Assembly (NCBI GenBank): GCA_002404995.1
Contig: DHKY01000002.1
Coordinates: 1-64,000 of the forward strand
Source of the DNA: Caryophanales bacterium UBA4682
Lineage (GTDB): Bacteria > Bacillota_I > Bacilli_A > RFN20 > CAG-288
Direction: 5' to 3'
DNA length: 64,000 bases
The position numbers and the translations under genes were made by a program. The first letter of the stretch is position 1. Each line of letters begins with the position of its first letter. The notes beneath the pieces are model-generated. The model saw only the letters and a list, made by a program, of their open reading frames with translations, had not been told where the DNA came from and did no database searches. This document shows positions 18,628 to 27,344 of the stretch, piece after piece.

Positions 18628-19281
18628 TCATTGATATTTAACATAGTATTGATTTACGGCCTTATAATGAAAAAAAACAATTGTCAGATAATTCGAAGAA
18701 AATGAATCGTTCTCAATATCGGCAATCCTATTTGTTTTTTTGTTTAGCAAACGAATTGTATATGCAATTTCATACTCTCCGTTTCCGAACTTGTCTGTGA
18801 TTTCATTCATATTGAGATGAATATCGACATAATAATCAAACCTGAGGTAATAGGTATTCGAACTTGGAAAATCAAGTCTGGAAGGTATGTAATCAAAAGC
18901 AAAAAAAGAGGGAAGCTCCTGATCTACATAGAAAGAAGAGGGATATCCAGGATTATACTGATAATGGCAAAGCCTTGGAGAATAGAAAGCATATTCAGAC
19001 ATTAACTCTAAAGGCAAATCCATTCCAATCCAGATTCGAAATGAAAAACCCGTAGGATCTTTCCTATTCTGAATTGGTTCCTCTTTAGTAGCAATTGTAA
19101 TTTCTCTTTTTTGATCCGAATATGAAAAAGGAAAGACATTTTCTTTGTCCAGCACATCTGAAGAATAGGCAACACCAAACTCATCAGAAGACCTCTTTTC
19201 ATTTGTTTTTTCTTCTTTCTTTACACAAGAACAAAGCAGAAACAAAGATAGCCTTAGAAGAAGATATTTTTTTGATTTCAT
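18628..19281 (-). CDS. Lipoprotein, unknown function
   Basis: 217 residues with a lipoprotein signal; read with AGG as Met the hydrophobic core is uninterrupted (LLLMLSLFLLCSC), read as Arg it would contain a charge. The body resembles the downstream lipoprotein in composition and both describe paired extracellular beta domains, perhaps paralogues. Downstream of the metalloprotease lipoprotein on the same strand. Confidence 0.7.
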   Translation of the reverse strand: MKSKKYLLLRLSLFLLCSCVKKEEKTNEKRSSDEFGVAYSSDVLDKENVFPFSYSDQKREITIATKEEPIQNRKDPTGFSFRIWIGMDLPLELMSEYAFYSPRLCHYQYNPGYPSSFYVDQELPSFFAFDYIPSRLDFPSSNTYYLRFDYYVDIHLNMNEITDKFGNGEYEIAYTIRLLNKKTNRIADIENDSFSSNYLTIVFFHYKAVNQYYVKYQ

Positions 19282-19299
19282 CTGGCAATGCCTCCCTTT

Positions 19300-21411
19300 T
19301 TATTTAAACTGAATCGCTGATTTTCTAGATATAACAGGACCTAACCTTGTCTTTTTGCTAGTTAATTCATAATATCCCCTAATTGAAAGTTCGCATTGAT
19401 CCCCCATATTTCTTATCAATTGAATATCTTCATCTGATAAAGCGTATTGGTAATAGCCTGCTTCAATATCTGGAACAATATAGTCACCAGAATTCAAATA
19501 TAATAACTTGCTACTTCTAGAATTTGTTAAACTAATTATGAACCGATTATTACACAATTCTTTAAGAAACTGCATATCACCATTAGACTCAAGGTTATTA
19601 GACCAACGGAGTTGTCTTTCGCCAATCATCTTTATAGAGGTGGGACATAAGCCATAGTGTTCAGCAAGTGTTGCTACATTATCAAATCCATGAAAGTCTT
19701 CAAGAGCCGCAAGCACTTGATAGAAGAATTGAATTTTATCATCGCCGTTCTTTTCAGTTCCTATTTCTTGATAATAAGAAGATAAGTCAACCAATAAATT
19801 CCAAAAGTCTTCTTCAGATATGGACAATTGATCAACATCATCGTTGTCTGAATCCCATAATTGGTACAAAAATCGGATTATTGTCAATTCGCATCCATCT
19901 CCTTTGTGACCAGAATGAATATCGGGTTTAAGATTTATTTCTCCATCAGATGTTTCCTTGGGATTTAAATAATTAGAGATTGGAATATTTGTTCCAGATA
20001 AATACCCAAAATTACTAGACTGATATTTGTCATCCCCTATGCTGAGGTAGCTCTCTTTTTTTAAATAATCTGGGAAGGACTGTTGAGCAATAGTAGCCCA
20101 GAATGTAGGCCACGCTTCCGCCCATGCCAGTCGAAGTCCTTTAAGTTTTGCTTCTTCGAAGCTCATAGCATAGTGTCCGTCTTTATCTTTACTATTTATA
20201 TAAAAACTAAAAGAATCATCCATAACAGAAGAATGTTTTCCGCCCTGTTGCGTCGAAAAGCCGAAATTCTTTTCCAAGTGATGGCCATATTCATGACCAA
20301 AAGTATCCCATGACTCAAACGATTTCAAAGATTGATTATTCGAAGATTGATTTCCAATACAAATAGTTTGTGTGTTTCCAGAATAAAAATCCCCATCGTC
20401 TTCAGTCGGATATTGGACAATACACTTAGAAATCTTTCCAATACCTGCTAACTTTTCTGCATGAGAAGAATAGTAATGCATAGATTGAAATATCTGCCTT
20501 GCTGCTCCAAAATCACTCGTTAAATATTCCACTTTTTTCATTGGCGTATAGCACAGGTTAACAGTCTTGGAATCTTCACCCTTGATGTGTTCATTATTAA
20601 TAGAAATTGAATATAAATTCTTATAATTATCAATAACAGAGATAAGAGAGTTTTCTAATGATAAAGACAAGGTATATTTATTGTTTTTAATTTCAGTCCA
20701 CCTTGCAGAAAGATATTCTTTTCCGCCTCCTATAAAAGAAGAATCGCTATTAAAATCAAAATATACATTTCCGTTTGAGTCTGTTTCTTTTTTATTGACC
20801 TTTCCAGATGCTGTTTTTACGCTAACAGAAGCTCCAACCAGCGGAAATTTTGTGCCATTTGTATCCATCCATGAAAAGTCGCAAGAGATGGTTTTTGCTC
20901 TTTGAACAGGCCAAGATATTGGATGAAAATCTAGACTTTGAGATGCAAATTCATAAGAGTATGCCTCGTTTTTGTCTTGCAGGCTTTCTTTTATAGCAGA
21001 ATCAATTGACAAATCAGAGTAGTACAATATTCCAAACTTATCTTGATAAAGATATATATCGATTGAATCAACTACATTTTCTAGCTCTGCTGTCACAGAA
21101 AGTTTTGCTTCTGTAGACAATATTTTAACAAAAAGAACTAGACTATTCTTTTCTCTAGAAACCGATAAAAGTACACACTCTTTCTGGTCAAAAGATAGTT
21201 CAGAATGATTGTCCATTGCAAACTCCAGAGTAGCATAGTTACTATTGAATTGGCCTTTTTTATTTTTTAAAACAAGAAGAGAATTCTTTGTTTCTTCTGC
21301 AGCATTCATAACATCATTCTCAATTGGTTCTTCTTGGTAAGAATAGTTTGCTTTAAACGAACAAGAAGAGAGAAAAAGAAGAAAAGGTAGAATAAATTTA
21401 GGAAATTTCAT
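19300..21411 (-). CDS. Lipoprotein zinc metalloprotease (HEYGHH)
   Basis: 703 residues. Lipobox LLFLSSCS at the N-terminus. An N-terminal beta-rich half, including an Ig-like strand set (VSVKTASGKVNKKETDSNG), is followed by a zincin domain: TFGHEYGHHLEKNFGF supplies two zinc histidines and the catalytic Glu, and LAWAEAWPTFWATI about 45 residues later offers a glutamate as third ligand. The gene mostly uses ATG for Met, with AGG rare, unlike the core genes. First gene of a three-lipoprotein run; probably degrades host or dietary protein at the cell surface. Peptidase family not assigned. Confidence 0.8.
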   Translation of the reverse strand: MKFPKFILPFLLFLSSCSFKANYSYQEEPIENDVMNAAEETKNSLLVLKNKKGQFNSNYATLEFAMDNHSELSFDQKECVLLSVSREKNSLVLFVKILSTEAKLSVTAELENVVDSIDIYLYQDKFGILYYSDLSIDSAIKESLQDKNEAYSYEFASQSLDFHPISWPVQRAKTISCDFSWMDTNGTKFPLVGASVSVKTASGKVNKKETDSNGNVYFDFNSDSSFIGGGKEYLSARWTEIKNNKYTLSLSLENSLISVIDNYKNLYSISINNEHIKGEDSKTVNLCYTPMKKVEYLTSDFGAARQIFQSMHYYSSHAEKLAGIGKISKCIVQYPTEDDGDFYSGNTQTICIGNQSSNNQSLKSFESWDTFGHEYGHHLEKNFGFSTQQGGKHSSVMDDSFSFYINSKDKDGHYAMSFEEAKLKGLRLAWAEAWPTFWATIAQQSFPDYLKKESYLSIGDDKYQSSNFGYLSGTNIPISNYLNPKETSDGEINLKPDIHSGHKGDGCELTIIRFLYQLWDSDNDDVDQLSISEEDFWNLLVDLSSYYQEIGTEKNGDDKIQFFYQVLAALEDFHGFDNVATLAEHYGLCPTSIKMIGERQLRWSNNLESNGDMQFLKELCNNRFIISLTNSRSSKLLYLNSGDYIVPDIEAGYYQYALSDEDIQLIRNMGDQCELSIRGYYELTSKKTRLGPVISRKSAIQFK

Positions 21412-22015
21412 AAACCAGCCTCCTTTATTTTTTTACTAAGAAAAACATATTACAAAATTTACAAGCATTCAATCAGAGCCACAAACAGGCTCTATCCTTA
21501 CAAAAACTAAAAGTCTCGGTAAACAAAGGAATTTTCTCGATAAGGAAATACGCTATTCATTAAAGTAACCGCTTTCTTTTTTTACATGGCGCTAAACTTT
21601 AGTGAAATTTCAAAAGTCCTGTGAGATAAATACATCAATATCTCACTTAAAAAGACGTCACCGAGCGTCCTACGAAGAAGAAACTTAAAACTTATGCATA
21701 TCTGTGGAAGGCTGCAACCTATGACTCGAGATTCAAGTGTCAAAAAGGTAAGGCTTATTTTCCCCTGCCATCGATTTCTGAAATGATCAAATGCTTTCTT
21801 TGCCCATTCGGTCTTGGGGAGTTTCAACAGCAAGAGGCACCTTTTCCCAAGAGAAAGAAGGTAATGTTCTACAGACACAAAAAAGAGTTCCGTAACTTCA
21901 CGGAACTCTTAATCAACAAATGTGTAGATTGATACAACAACAGAATAGTCCAGAGACTCAGCAATCTTCCTGTTCTCTTGCTATAAACAAACATCAGGAA
22001 TTCGGCACAGAATTT
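21412..22015. other. Intergenic region with possible gene remnant
   Basis: About 600 bases. A minus-strand open frame at 21582-21878 contains TEWAKKAFDHFRNRWQGK, which looks like a fragment of a real protein (perhaps a transposase), but it has no ribosome site and follows a terminator, so I treat it as a decayed remnant. Otherwise only the terminator at 21879-21910 is evident. Confidence 0.35.
21879..21910 (-). terminator. Terminator of the rnj-maf unit
   Basis: AAGAGTTCCGT pairs with ACGGAACTCTT, with a T run on the minus strand. It lies about 105 bases after maf. Confidence 0.85.
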
Positions 22016-22585
22016 CTATTTTATAATTCCTAAGCTGACAAGGTCTTCCTCGAGTTCATCGATTGGAAGTCCCCTGATATTTTCATAGCTTCCGTCTATG
22101 ATTTTTGCATTGATGAAGTCTTTGTCTTGGATTCCATAGGCACCGGCTTTATCAAACGGAGATCCCGTATCGATATATTCCTGGATTTCCCTGTCTGCCC
22201 TCTTTTCCATGAAAAGCTTACTCTGACAGATTCGATGTTTCAGTTCTTTGCCGTCAAGATAGATGGCATAGGCGGTAATGACTTCATGCGTGTTTCCACT
22301 TAATTCACGAAGCCTACGGAAGACATCCGCTTCGTCTTTCGGCTTGCCGAGCTGTTCGCCTTTGAAAGATACCCTGGTATCCGCAGAGATGACATAATCT
22401 CCCGGATGAGATAGAGATACCTTGTAGCCTTTTCCCTGTGCTTCCCTTAAACAGAGCTTACGGACATCCTTGCTTTCGATTTTCCGTTCTTCAAAGGAAG
22501 AAGGACAGACTTCAAAGGGAATATCTCCCAGGATTTCCTCAAGAAGCTCTTTTCTCCGTGGAGACTGACTCGCTAGGATAATCAT
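22016..22585 (-). CDS. maf: Maf-like nucleotide pyrophosphatase
   Basis: House-cleaning pyrophosphatase for non-canonical nucleotides, associated with septum control. 189 residues with MIILASQSPRRKELL, VISADTxVSFKGEQLGKP and FRxLRELSGNTHEVITA. AGG sits in ADTxVSF and in FRxLRELSG, where the family has Ile/Val/Met and Met; flanking arginines are CGT. Begins at the last base of the RNase J gene (one-base overlap). Confidence 0.93.
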   Translation of the reverse strand: MIILASQSPRRKELLEEILGDIPFEVCPSSFEERKIESKDVRKLCLREAQGKGYKVSLSHPGDYVISADTRVSFKGEQLGKPKDEADVFRRLRELSGNTHEVITAYAIYLDGKELKHRICQSKLFMEKRADREIQEYIDTGSPFDKAGAYGIQDKDFINAKIIDGSYENIRGLPIDELEEDLVSLGIIK

Positions 22586-24291
22586 TATTCAGCCTTTCCA
22601 GCAGGGGAATAGTTCAGAACAACAGGGATGACAATCGGATGCCGTTTGCTTTCACGATAAAGGAAATGGGAAGTGACATTCCGGATTGCATTCTTGATTT
22701 CCGGATAGTTCGGCTTATTCTGTCCCTGCCTGACACGGCTGACTTCAATGCCGATAATCTCGCTCGCCTTTTTCTGCCTGGACTTCTTATTGGAAGTGAT
22801 GAATCCTTTGGATTCCACAACCGGAGAGGAAATCAGCCTGTTGCGCTTAGGATCAATCACAACAAAGACCGAAACCATTCCTTCGTTGATCAAAGTCGTA
22901 CGTTCCTTGATGACGGCATTGGTAATACCGACCGGATTATTTCCATCGATATAGATATTCTCTCCAGGATAGGTAATATCGCTCTTGACAACTTTATGAT
23001 TGACAAGCCTTAACACATCACCATTGTTGCAGACAAAGGTATGATCCTTGGCAAGTCCGCATTCAACACCAATCCGTGCATGGAGCTTAAGCCTGCGATA
23101 TTCGCCATGAATCGGCATAAAATACTTTGGACGGGCAAGCTTCTGAAGAAGACGCCTCTCCTGTTTCGATGCATGTCCGGAAGCATGAAGGTTGTTCAGA
23201 ACCGAGTTGGTAATAACCTGAGCTCCTAAACGCTCTAATCCGTTGATCAAGGCATTGATGGCAGCTGTGTTTCCTGGAATGACAGAAGAAGAGAAGACAA
23301 CCGTATCACCAGGAAGGACATGGATAAACCGGTGTTCTCCGCGTGCAATACGGGAAAGAACTGCCCTAGGCTCGCCTTGGTTACCGGTGCAAAGAATCGT
23401 AACTTCATTCGGTGGCAAAGTACGAAGCTGATCCGGTCCAGCAAGATATTCATCCGGAACCTTGATATAACCGAATTCACGGGCGGCATCGACATTGGCC
23501 TCCATCGAACGTCCGAAGATAACAATCTTCCGACGGAACTTCCTGCTTGTTTCAATGATCTGCTGAATACGGCAGATATTGGAAGAGAAGGTAGAAATGA
23601 TAAGACGTCCCGGAGCTTCCGAGAAGACATCCTCAATGCCTTGGATAACCGTTTTCTCAGAGCGGGTGTATCCTTCCTTCTCGGCATTGGTGGAATCAGC
23701 CATCAGCAAATCGATTCCCTGATCACCGAAATGAACAAGCTTAGATAAATCAAAATCCTCATCGACTGGAGTCAAATCGATTTTGAAGTCACCAGTCTCG
23801 ACGATAGTACCCTGAGGAGTGGTGATATATAAGCCATAAGCATCCGGAATGGAGTGTGTAACATGGAAGAATTCGACTTTGAAATCACCGATATGAAGAA
23901 CGGAATCTCCATCGAATTCCTTAAGAGCCGTTGTGGTGCGGATTTTGTTATCTGCAATCTTATGCCGGATCAAGGTAGCTGCAAGTTTTGGAGCATAGAT
24001 AACCGGGATATCCCTCTGCTGAAGCAAGAAGGGAATGCCTCCGATGTGGTCTTCATGTCCGTGAGTGATGACCATGCCACGGATCTTCGATTTGCTCTGA
24101 ACAAGATGAGTGAAATCTGGAATGATGTAGTCGATTCCAGGCCTTGTCGCATCCGGAAACCTGACACCGCAGTCGACAATAAGAATATTGTTCTCATCTT
24201 CGATGCAGTAAAGGTTCTTACCGACTTCGCCAAGTCCGCCTAAAGCATAGATTTCGACAGGTGAAGATAGATTCTTTTTGGTTGGAGCCAT
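22585..24291 (-). CDS. rnjA: Ribonuclease J
   Basis: Metallo-beta-lactamase/beta-CASP ribonuclease for mRNA decay and rRNA maturation. 568 residues. Zinc motif ITHGHEDHIGGIPF, FHVTHSIPDAYG, and the beta-CASP motif TGNQGEPxAVLSRIARGEH, where AGG is the Met of GEPMA and both arginines are CGN. C-terminal domain FVVIDPKRNRLISSP is present. Short AGAGGT site upstream. Confidence 0.95.
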   Translation of the reverse strand: MAPTKKNLSSPVEIYALGGLGEVGKNLYCIEDENNILIVDCGVRFPDATRPGIDYIIPDFTHLVQSKSKIRGMVITHGHEDHIGGIPFLLQQRDIPVIYAPKLAATLIRHKIADNKIRTTTALKEFDGDSVLHIGDFKVEFFHVTHSIPDAYGLYITTPQGTIVETGDFKIDLTPVDEDFDLSKLVHFGDQGIDLLMADSTNAEKEGYTRSEKTVIQGIEDVFSEAPGRLIISTFSSNICRIQQIIETSRKFRRKIVIFGRSMEANVDAAREFGYIKVPDEYLAGPDQLRTLPPNEVTILCTGNQGEPRAVLSRIARGEHRFIHVLPGDTVVFSSSVIPGNTAAINALINGLERLGAQVITNSVLNNLHASGHASKQERRLLQKLARPKYFMPIHGEYRRLKLHARIGVECGLAKDHTFVCNNGDVLRLVNHKVVKSDITYPGENIYIDGNNPVGITNAVIKERTTLINEGMVSVFVVIDPKRNRLISSPVVESKGFITSNKKSRQKKASEIIGIEVSRVRQGQNKPNYPEIKNAIRNVTSHFLYRESKRHPIVIPVVLNYSPAGKAE

Positions 24292-24444
24292 GATAAATAA
24301 TACCTCTGCAAAGATAAAAAGGCCGAATAGCTGAAAATTAAGTTTATTCGTCTGTTTTTCTTTATTATTTTAGACAAGTCAAAATTATTAAACAAGAGGA
24401 AACAATCAAAAAAACGCTTTACTGATAAGAATCAGAAAAGAATT

Positions 24445-24993
24445 CTAGATTTCAACTGCTTCTGGATCCTTATAGAACGGATCTTTTTTGTTAATTTTAT
24501 CAATGTAGAGGACACCATCCAAATGGTCGTACTCATGCTGAAAGACAATAGCCGGGTAACCGGCAAGATGCAAAGTGACATCCTTATCAGAAACAACATC
24601 AAAAGCCTTTAGGGTGATTCGGTAATAACGATAGACATAGCCTGGAACATCTTTCGGAACCGATAAGCAGCCCTCACCAGTGGAAAGATAAGCACGTTTG
24701 ACACTGGAAGAGACAATTCGAGGATTCACTAATCCGTATTCGTATTTCTTGCCATTGCTGTCTTCAAAGTAGATAGCGAACCTACGTTTCGAAACGCCAA
24801 TCTGAGGAGCGGCAATACCAACTCCAGAGCGGATGCCATGTTCTTTGGCAAAGTCATCATCCTGGCTCTTCTTCAGATATTCGACCCTATCAAGAAGCCT
24901 ATTACGTTCTTCTTCGCTGATTGGAAGAGAGACTTCCTTTGCCTTCTCATGAAGGACTTCATCTTTGTAAGTATAAATTTTAAATAGTTTCAT
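24445..24993 (-). CDS. def: Peptide deformylase
   Basis: Removes the formyl group from nascent N-terminal Met. 182 residues starting MKLFKIYTYKDEVL. The three motifs are complete: GVGIAAPQIG, EGCLSVP and QHEYDHLDG (HExxH metal site). AGG in SKRxFAIYF is the Met of the usual SKRM. The open frame extends further upstream, but this ATG lies ten bases after a TATAAT box and is the family start, giving an almost leaderless mRNA. Confidence 0.93.
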   Translation of the reverse strand: MKLFKIYTYKDEVLHEKAKEVSLPISEEERNRLLDRVEYLKKSQDDDFAKEHGIRSGVGIAAPQIGVSKRRFAIYFEDSNGKKYEYGLVNPRIVSSSVKRAYLSTGEGCLSVPKDVPGYVYRYYRITLKAFDVVSDKDVTLHLAGYPAIVFQHEYDHLDGVLYIDKINKKDPFYKDPEAVEI

Positions 24994-25002
24994 TGTGAGA
25001 AA

Positions 25003-25048
25003 GATTATAGCATTATCATCCGAATATTCGGCGCAAAATGCTATAATC
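25003..25048. promoter_or_regulatory. Palindromic divergent promoter between def and ylbF
   Basis: GATTATAGCATT (25003-25014) and AATGCTATAATC (25037-25048) are exact inverted repeats, each holding a TATAAT -10 box facing outward. A second palindrome, CCGAATATTCGG, sits at the centre (25020-25031). Both starts follow within 6-10 bases. The centre may be an operator controlling both directions. Confidence 0.8.
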
Positions 25049-25053
25049 AACAT

Positions 25054-25383
25054 GTGAAAAAAGAAGAATTTGAGGCAGAAGAATTTGATTTCATTTATCA
25101 AGTGAAGCAATCTGCCCTCTATAGTAAAATCAAGTCCCTCTCAGATGAGATTGACAAGAATGAAAAACTCAAGAATCTCAGCAAGGAAAGAGATAATCTT
25201 TTTGCTAAAGCAAGGAATAGGCCAGACTCACCCGAAAAAGAAAAAGTCATTCAGGAAGCCAAAGAAAAAGACAATCTTCTCCTAAACAATGAGAAAAGGA
25301 AAGAGTATCTCTATTACTACAACAAGAGGCAAAGAATCCTCAATCATCTGACAGCAAAATTAACACAGGAAATCAGGCTATGA
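25054..25383 (+). CDS. ylbF: YlbF-family protein (DUF964)
   Basis: 109 residues, helical, with the YlbF/YmcA-like pattern (LYSKIKSLSDEIDKNEKL, then a second helix with EYLYYYNKxQRIL). In Bacillus these proteins form the Y-complex that steers RNase Y, fitting an RNA-decay theme with RNase J nearby. GTG start six bases after TATAAT, no ribosome site: apparently leaderless. Overlaps rsmD by four bases. Confidence 0.7.
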   Translation: MKKEEFEAEEFDFIYQVKQSALYSKIKSLSDEIDKNEKLKNLSKERDNLFAKARNRPDSPEKEKVIQEAKEKDNLLLNNEKRKEYLYYYNKRQRILNHLTAKLTQEIRL

Positions 25384-25931
25384 TTCGAATTATCCAAGGC
25401 ATATACAAAGGACGTTTTCTCAAGATTCCAGATAGCAAAGTCACCCGCCCGACAAGGGATAAAGTCCGGCAGGCTATCTTTAACGCGATAAGAGACAAAG
25501 TCGTCGGTGCAACCTGTCTTGATCTTTTCGCAGGAAGCGGAGCAAGGGGACTAGAAGCACTATCCAGAGGTGCTAAAGTCGTTTATTTCAACGATAAAAA
25601 CAGACAGACATTCCAGATACTGAAGGAAAACATCTTTTCTTTGAATCCAGAAAAAGAGAGCGTTGTTTTATCTCTGAGTGACTATCGTCTTTTCCTTAAA
25701 AAATACCAAGATGTCAAATTCGATTTGGTCTTCCTAGACCCTCCCTACAAGATGGAAATCAACCATGATACAATCCAAAGGAGGATAGATAGGAACAGGC
25801 TAAGCGAAGATGCACTAATCGTCTCCGAACAGGAGATTGAAAATCCTAGGATAGAAGGTTTCACCTTAAAAGAATATCGTTATGGACAAAAGCATGTCGG
25901 AATCTATCGCAAAGGAGCCACACAGAAATGA
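25380..25931 (+). CDS. rsmD: 16S rRNA (guanine966-N2)-methyltransferase
   Basis: 183 residues with RIIQGIYKGRFLKIP, the family motif TRPTxDKVRQAIFNAI, SAM site LDLFAGSGAxGLEALSRGA and catalytic VFLDPPYKM (DPPY). AGG codons at RPTxDKVR and GSGAxGLEA replace Met/Ser/Leu positions; the arginines in the same motifs are CGC, CGG and AGA. coaD follows with a four-base overlap, the standard gene order in Firmicutes. Confidence 0.95.
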   Translation: MIRIIQGIYKGRFLKIPDSKVTRPTRDKVRQAIFNAIRDKVVGATCLDLFAGSGARGLEALSRGAKVVYFNDKNRQTFQILKENIFSLNPEKESVVLSLSDYRLFLKKYQDVKFDLVFLDPPYKMEINHDTIQRRIDRNRLSEDALIVSEQEIENPRIEGFTLKEYRYGQKHVGIYRKGATQK

Positions 25932-26422
25932 AAATCGCAGTCTACCCAGGATCCTTTGATCCTTTAACTAACGGACATGTCGACGTTGCCTTACGGGCAG
26001 CCAAAATCTTTGATGAAATCATCATCAGGGTTGCAGACAACAAAGAGAAAGAAGGAAGATATCTCTTCAATGCAGAAGAAAGAGTCATACTTGCAAAAGA
26101 GGTCTTCAAGGATTATCCAAACATCAAGGTCGTCTCTTGCCAAGGGCTAGTCGTCAAAGAAGCAAAGAAGCTCCACGCCCAGGCCTTGATCCGTGGACTC
26201 CGTGCAGTCACCGACTATGAGGCCGAATACCAAAGGCATGAAGTCAATGAATTCATTGAACCGGATATCGACAGGGTCTATCTGATGGCACATAAGGATC
26301 AGTCTTTTGTCTCATCAAGCAACATCAAGGAGATTTTCTTCCATGGGGAAGATATCTCTCGTTTAGTTCCAGAACCAGTCATAGAAGCTAGGAAGAAGAA
26401 AAGACAGCAGCGGAGGAAATGA
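25928..26422 (+). CDS. coaD: Phosphopantetheine adenylyltransferase
   Basis: Coenzyme A synthesis. 164 residues with AVYPGSFDPLTNGHVD (nucleotidyltransferase GxFDPxxxGH), ALIRGLRAVTDYEAEYQ and SFVSSSNIKEI. AGG in EYQxHEVN is the Met of the usual ExQMAxxN. RGLR arginines are CGT. Overlaps hypB by four bases. Confidence 0.95.
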   Translation: MKIAVYPGSFDPLTNGHVDVALRAAKIFDEIIIRVADNKEKEGRYLFNAEERVILAKEVFKDYPNIKVVSCQGLVVKEAKKLHAQALIRGLRAVTDYEAEYQRHEVNEFIEPDIDRVYLMAHKDQSFVSSSNIKEIFFHGEDISRLVPEPVIEARKKKRQQRRK

Positions 26423-27105
26423 AAATGAACGAAGAAGAAAAAGTCTTAGTCGTCAAAGAAAATGTCTTAGCCAAAAACGAAGAAGAAGCCGAAAAAGTCC
26501 GGGAAGAGCTGAAGAAGCATAATGTCTATTTTGTCAATGTCAGGTCTTCTCCAGGCTCTGGAAAGACAACACTGTTATCCAAGCTTATTCCTTTATTAGA
26601 GAAAAAAGGCCTTAGAATCGGAGTCTTAGAAGCCGATATCGATGGCAAAGAAGACAGGAATACCATCAAGGAAACCACCAAGGCCAAGGTAATCCAAGTT
26701 CATACTTCCGGAGCATGCCATAGGACAGCACAGAGGACAAAAGAATCCATTGAGGCCTTAGGATTAGACGACGTTGATGTCGTTTTCCTTGAAAACATTG
26801 GAAATCTAGTCTGCCCTGCCGAATTCGATACGGGCGCAAATCAGAACAGGGTCCTGTTATCTGTACCGGAGGGTGTTGATAAGCCTTTGAAATACCCGCT
26901 CAGGTTCCAAGTTGCTCCATTAGTCGTCGTTACAAAAATGGATACCCTCCCTGCCTTTGATTTCTCCTTTGATAGGTTCAATCTCAATGTACGAAAACGG
27001 AATCCCAATGCTGTCATCTATGCTGTCTCTGCCAAACTTGACAAGGGAATCGATACCTTAGCAGATTATCTCTATAAAAACATTGAGAAAACAATCGGGA
27101 AATAA
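26419..27105 (+). CDS. hypB: HypB-like nickel-insertion GTPase
   Basis: 228 residues. N-terminal helix VVKENVLAKNEEEAEKVREE, P-loop NVxSSPGSGKTTLLSKL, ACHxTAQxTKESIE, ENIGNLVCPAEFDTG, VVVTKMDTLP. AGG in VxSSPGSGKT, CHxTAQxT all match Met or hydrophobic sites. HypB delivers nickel to [NiFe]-hydrogenase; no other hyp or hydrogenase gene is in the window, so it may serve another nickel enzyme or lie apart. The Cys/His of the HypB metal site (around CHxT) are kept. Confidence 0.85.
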   Translation: MKMNEEEKVLVVKENVLAKNEEEAEKVREELKKHNVYFVNVRSSPGSGKTTLLSKLIPLLEKKGLRIGVLEADIDGKEDRNTIKETTKAKVIQVHTSGACHRTAQRTKESIEALGLDDVDVVFLENIGNLVCPAEFDTGANQNRVLLSVPEGVDKPLKYPLRFQVAPLVVVTKMDTLPAFDFSFDRFNLNVRKRNPNAVIYAVSAKLDKGIDTLADYLYKNIEKTIGK

Positions 27106-27108
27106 ATA

Positions 27109-27162
27109 AAAAGGGACTCCTTAAAGACTTAGACTAAAAAGTCTAAGCTGGGAGTCCTTTTT
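27109..27162 (+). terminator. Terminator of the ylbF-rsmD-coaD-hypB operon
   Basis: Outer stem GGACTCC/GGAGTCC followed by five T, with an inner hairpin AGACTTAGACT/AGTCTAAGCT nested inside. Confidence 0.85.
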
Positions 27163-27243
27163 GTGTTCCGTTTTCGAAACAGAACCTGTAAAAGTCAGAA
27201 TTGAAGAATAACTGATTGTTTAAAACTCCTATTTATCATGAGA

Positions 27244-27339
27244 AAAACCTCCGTTTCCGTTCTCATCTAATACGGGAACAAAAAGGAGGTTTTCCACATG
27301 AGGTCTTATTCTGATTACCGCCATGCCATAAAGGTATAG
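27244..27339 (+). promoter_or_regulatory. Long hairpin over a strong ribosome site, with 13-codon reading frame
   Basis: AAAACCTCC (27244-27252) pairs with GGAGGTTTT (27285-27293), with inner GTTTCCG/CGGGAAC extending the stem. The right arm contains the perfect ribosome site AGGAGG (27284-27289), eight bases before ATG 27298. That ATG opens only 13 codons (reading MMSYSDYRHAIKV with AGG as Met) and ends at TAG 27337. Either this is a masked leader peptide in front of the next frame or the stem is simply a terminator (it has T runs on both sides). Confidence 0.35.
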
Positions 27340-27344
27340 CAAGG

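Noticed and set aside
21582..21878. 98-codon minus-strand frame as an intact gene
   Set aside because: GTG start without a ribosome site, just after a terminator, and protein-like only in part; kept only as a possible remnant.
22639..24243. Plus-strand open frames inside the RNase J gene
   Set aside because: They mirror the minus-strand gene and have no family motifs or ribosome sites.
24994..25110. Longer start for peptide deformylase
   Set aside because: The extension would cross the promoter and begin before its -10 box; family proteins begin at the inner ATG.
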